Assembly (NCBI RefSeq): GCF_009909185.1
Contig: NZ_JAAAMV010000021.1
Coordinates: forward strand, 1 to 64,000
DNA from: Paenibacillus glycinis
Lineage (GTDB): Bacteria; Bacillota; Bacilli; Paenibacillales; Paenibacillaceae
DNA: 64,000 nucleotides
Direction: 5' to 3'
Of this stretch, positions 63,605-64,000 are shown piece by piece. Position 1 is the stretch's first letter. Each line of letters begins with the position of its first letter. The notes below the pieces were generated by a model. That model had not been told where the DNA came from, did not search any database, and saw nothing but the letters and a program-made list of their open reading frames with translations. The position numbers were made by a program, and so were the translations under genes.

Positions 63605-64000
63605 TCCCGTGTACTGCTTGAACTGCCGGCTGAAGAAGAAAATATCCCGGTACCCCAGCGCGTCCGCGACCTCCGTCACGTTCATCCCTGCATGCATGAG
63701 CAGATGCTGCGCCCGCTCGATCCGCGTCCGGATCATGTAGGATTGGACCGAGGTGCCGATCATTTCCTTGAATTTGATCGAGAAATACCTCGGGGAAAGC
63801 TGAGCCCTCGCGGCCAGATCCTCGACGCGGTGCGCGATGCCGGGATTTTGGCGGATGTAGTTGGCGACCTCGTGGATCGCTTCGGTCAATTGGTTGCTCG
63901 CCTTGCGTTCGACGGGGCCTTCCCGGTCCTCGCGCAGAAGATGGATGATGAGCTGCTTCAGAATCAGCTGCGCTTCCTCTTCGGCCGCGTACGTCTTGAC
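63581..64000 (-). CDS. AraC family transcriptional regulator, C-terminal part (cut by window edge)
   Basis: The visible 139 residues contain the complete AraC-type double helix-turn-helix (HRVEDLAARAQLSPRYFSIKFKEMIGTSVQSYMIRTRIERAQHLL and MNVTEVADALGYRDIFFFSRQFKQYTGKSP). The frame is open up to base 64000, so the sensor part and the true start lie outside the window; a TTG at 63889 is not the start. Confidence 0.9.
   Translation of the reverse strand, partial: VKTYAAEEEAQLILKQLIIHLLREDREGPVERKASNQLTEAIHEVANYIRQNPGIAHRVEDLAARAQLSPRYFSIKFKEMIGTSVQSYMIRTRIERAQHLLMHAGMNVTEVADALGYRDIFFFSRQFKQYTGKSPSEIR

Overview
The window reads as chromosomal DNA of a spore-forming, moderately high-GC Firmicute, most likely Paenibacillaceae (Paenibacillus or Cohnella type). 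The evidence is a set of Bacillales genes (YdjO-like, DUF2515/YppC-like, Amj, two CgeB-like proteins, a FapR-type operator in front of fabH), strong AGGAGG-type ribosome binding sites, and several promoters that fit the late mother-cell sigma-K pattern. No taxonomic marker gene is present, so this is inference from gene content.

Layout. 1-6.2 kb is an AT-richer accessory patch: the end of one IS110-family transposase, a complete second one, structured noncoding stretches that look like IS110 bridge (guide) RNAs, including an orphan inverted copy, and three lineage-type genes (a membrane-anchored hypothetical, UPF0158, DUF2515). 6.2-12.4 kb holds a PadR-DUF1048-DUF1048-ABC exporter operon, a MerR/short-chain dehydrogenase divergent pair, a multi-pass membrane protein and fabH with FapR-like boxes. 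12.5-24.2 kb is mixed housekeeping: a small sigma-K-type gene, a membrane J-like protein, sn-glycerol-1-phosphate dehydrogenase, two glycosyltransferases, Amj lipid II flippase, cysteine synthase, acetyltransferases, a HAD hydrolase, a serine hydrolase, a short UvrC-like protein and a VOC protein.

24.4-50.3 kb is the most distinctive part: a spore-surface type polysaccharide/glycosylation region. It has a UDP-L-amino sugar pathway (4,6-dehydratase, RmlD-like reductase, 2-epimerase), an RmlA-like nucleotidyltransferase, two CgeB-like proteins, several GT2/GT4 enzymes, a GT-D enzyme, four small proteins, and a 1893-residue protein made of about 155 decapeptide repeats with a C-terminal head. 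Six otherwise unrelated proteins here share a (x-Gly-aromatic-x)n tetrad segment, in four of them following a very basic stretch; one 85-residue protein is little more than this module. I infer a common localisation or assembly tag.

50.4-58.3 kb is a two-gene operon of a stalk-domain protein and a 2299-residue secreted multidomain protein. 58.7-64 kb carries a CotSA-like glycosyltransferase, a small membrane protein, phosphatidylserine decarboxylase, a MocR regulator divergent from an FMN-split-barrel protein, and the C-terminal part of an AraC-family regulator cut by the window edge. No rRNA, tRNA or CRISPR array was seen.
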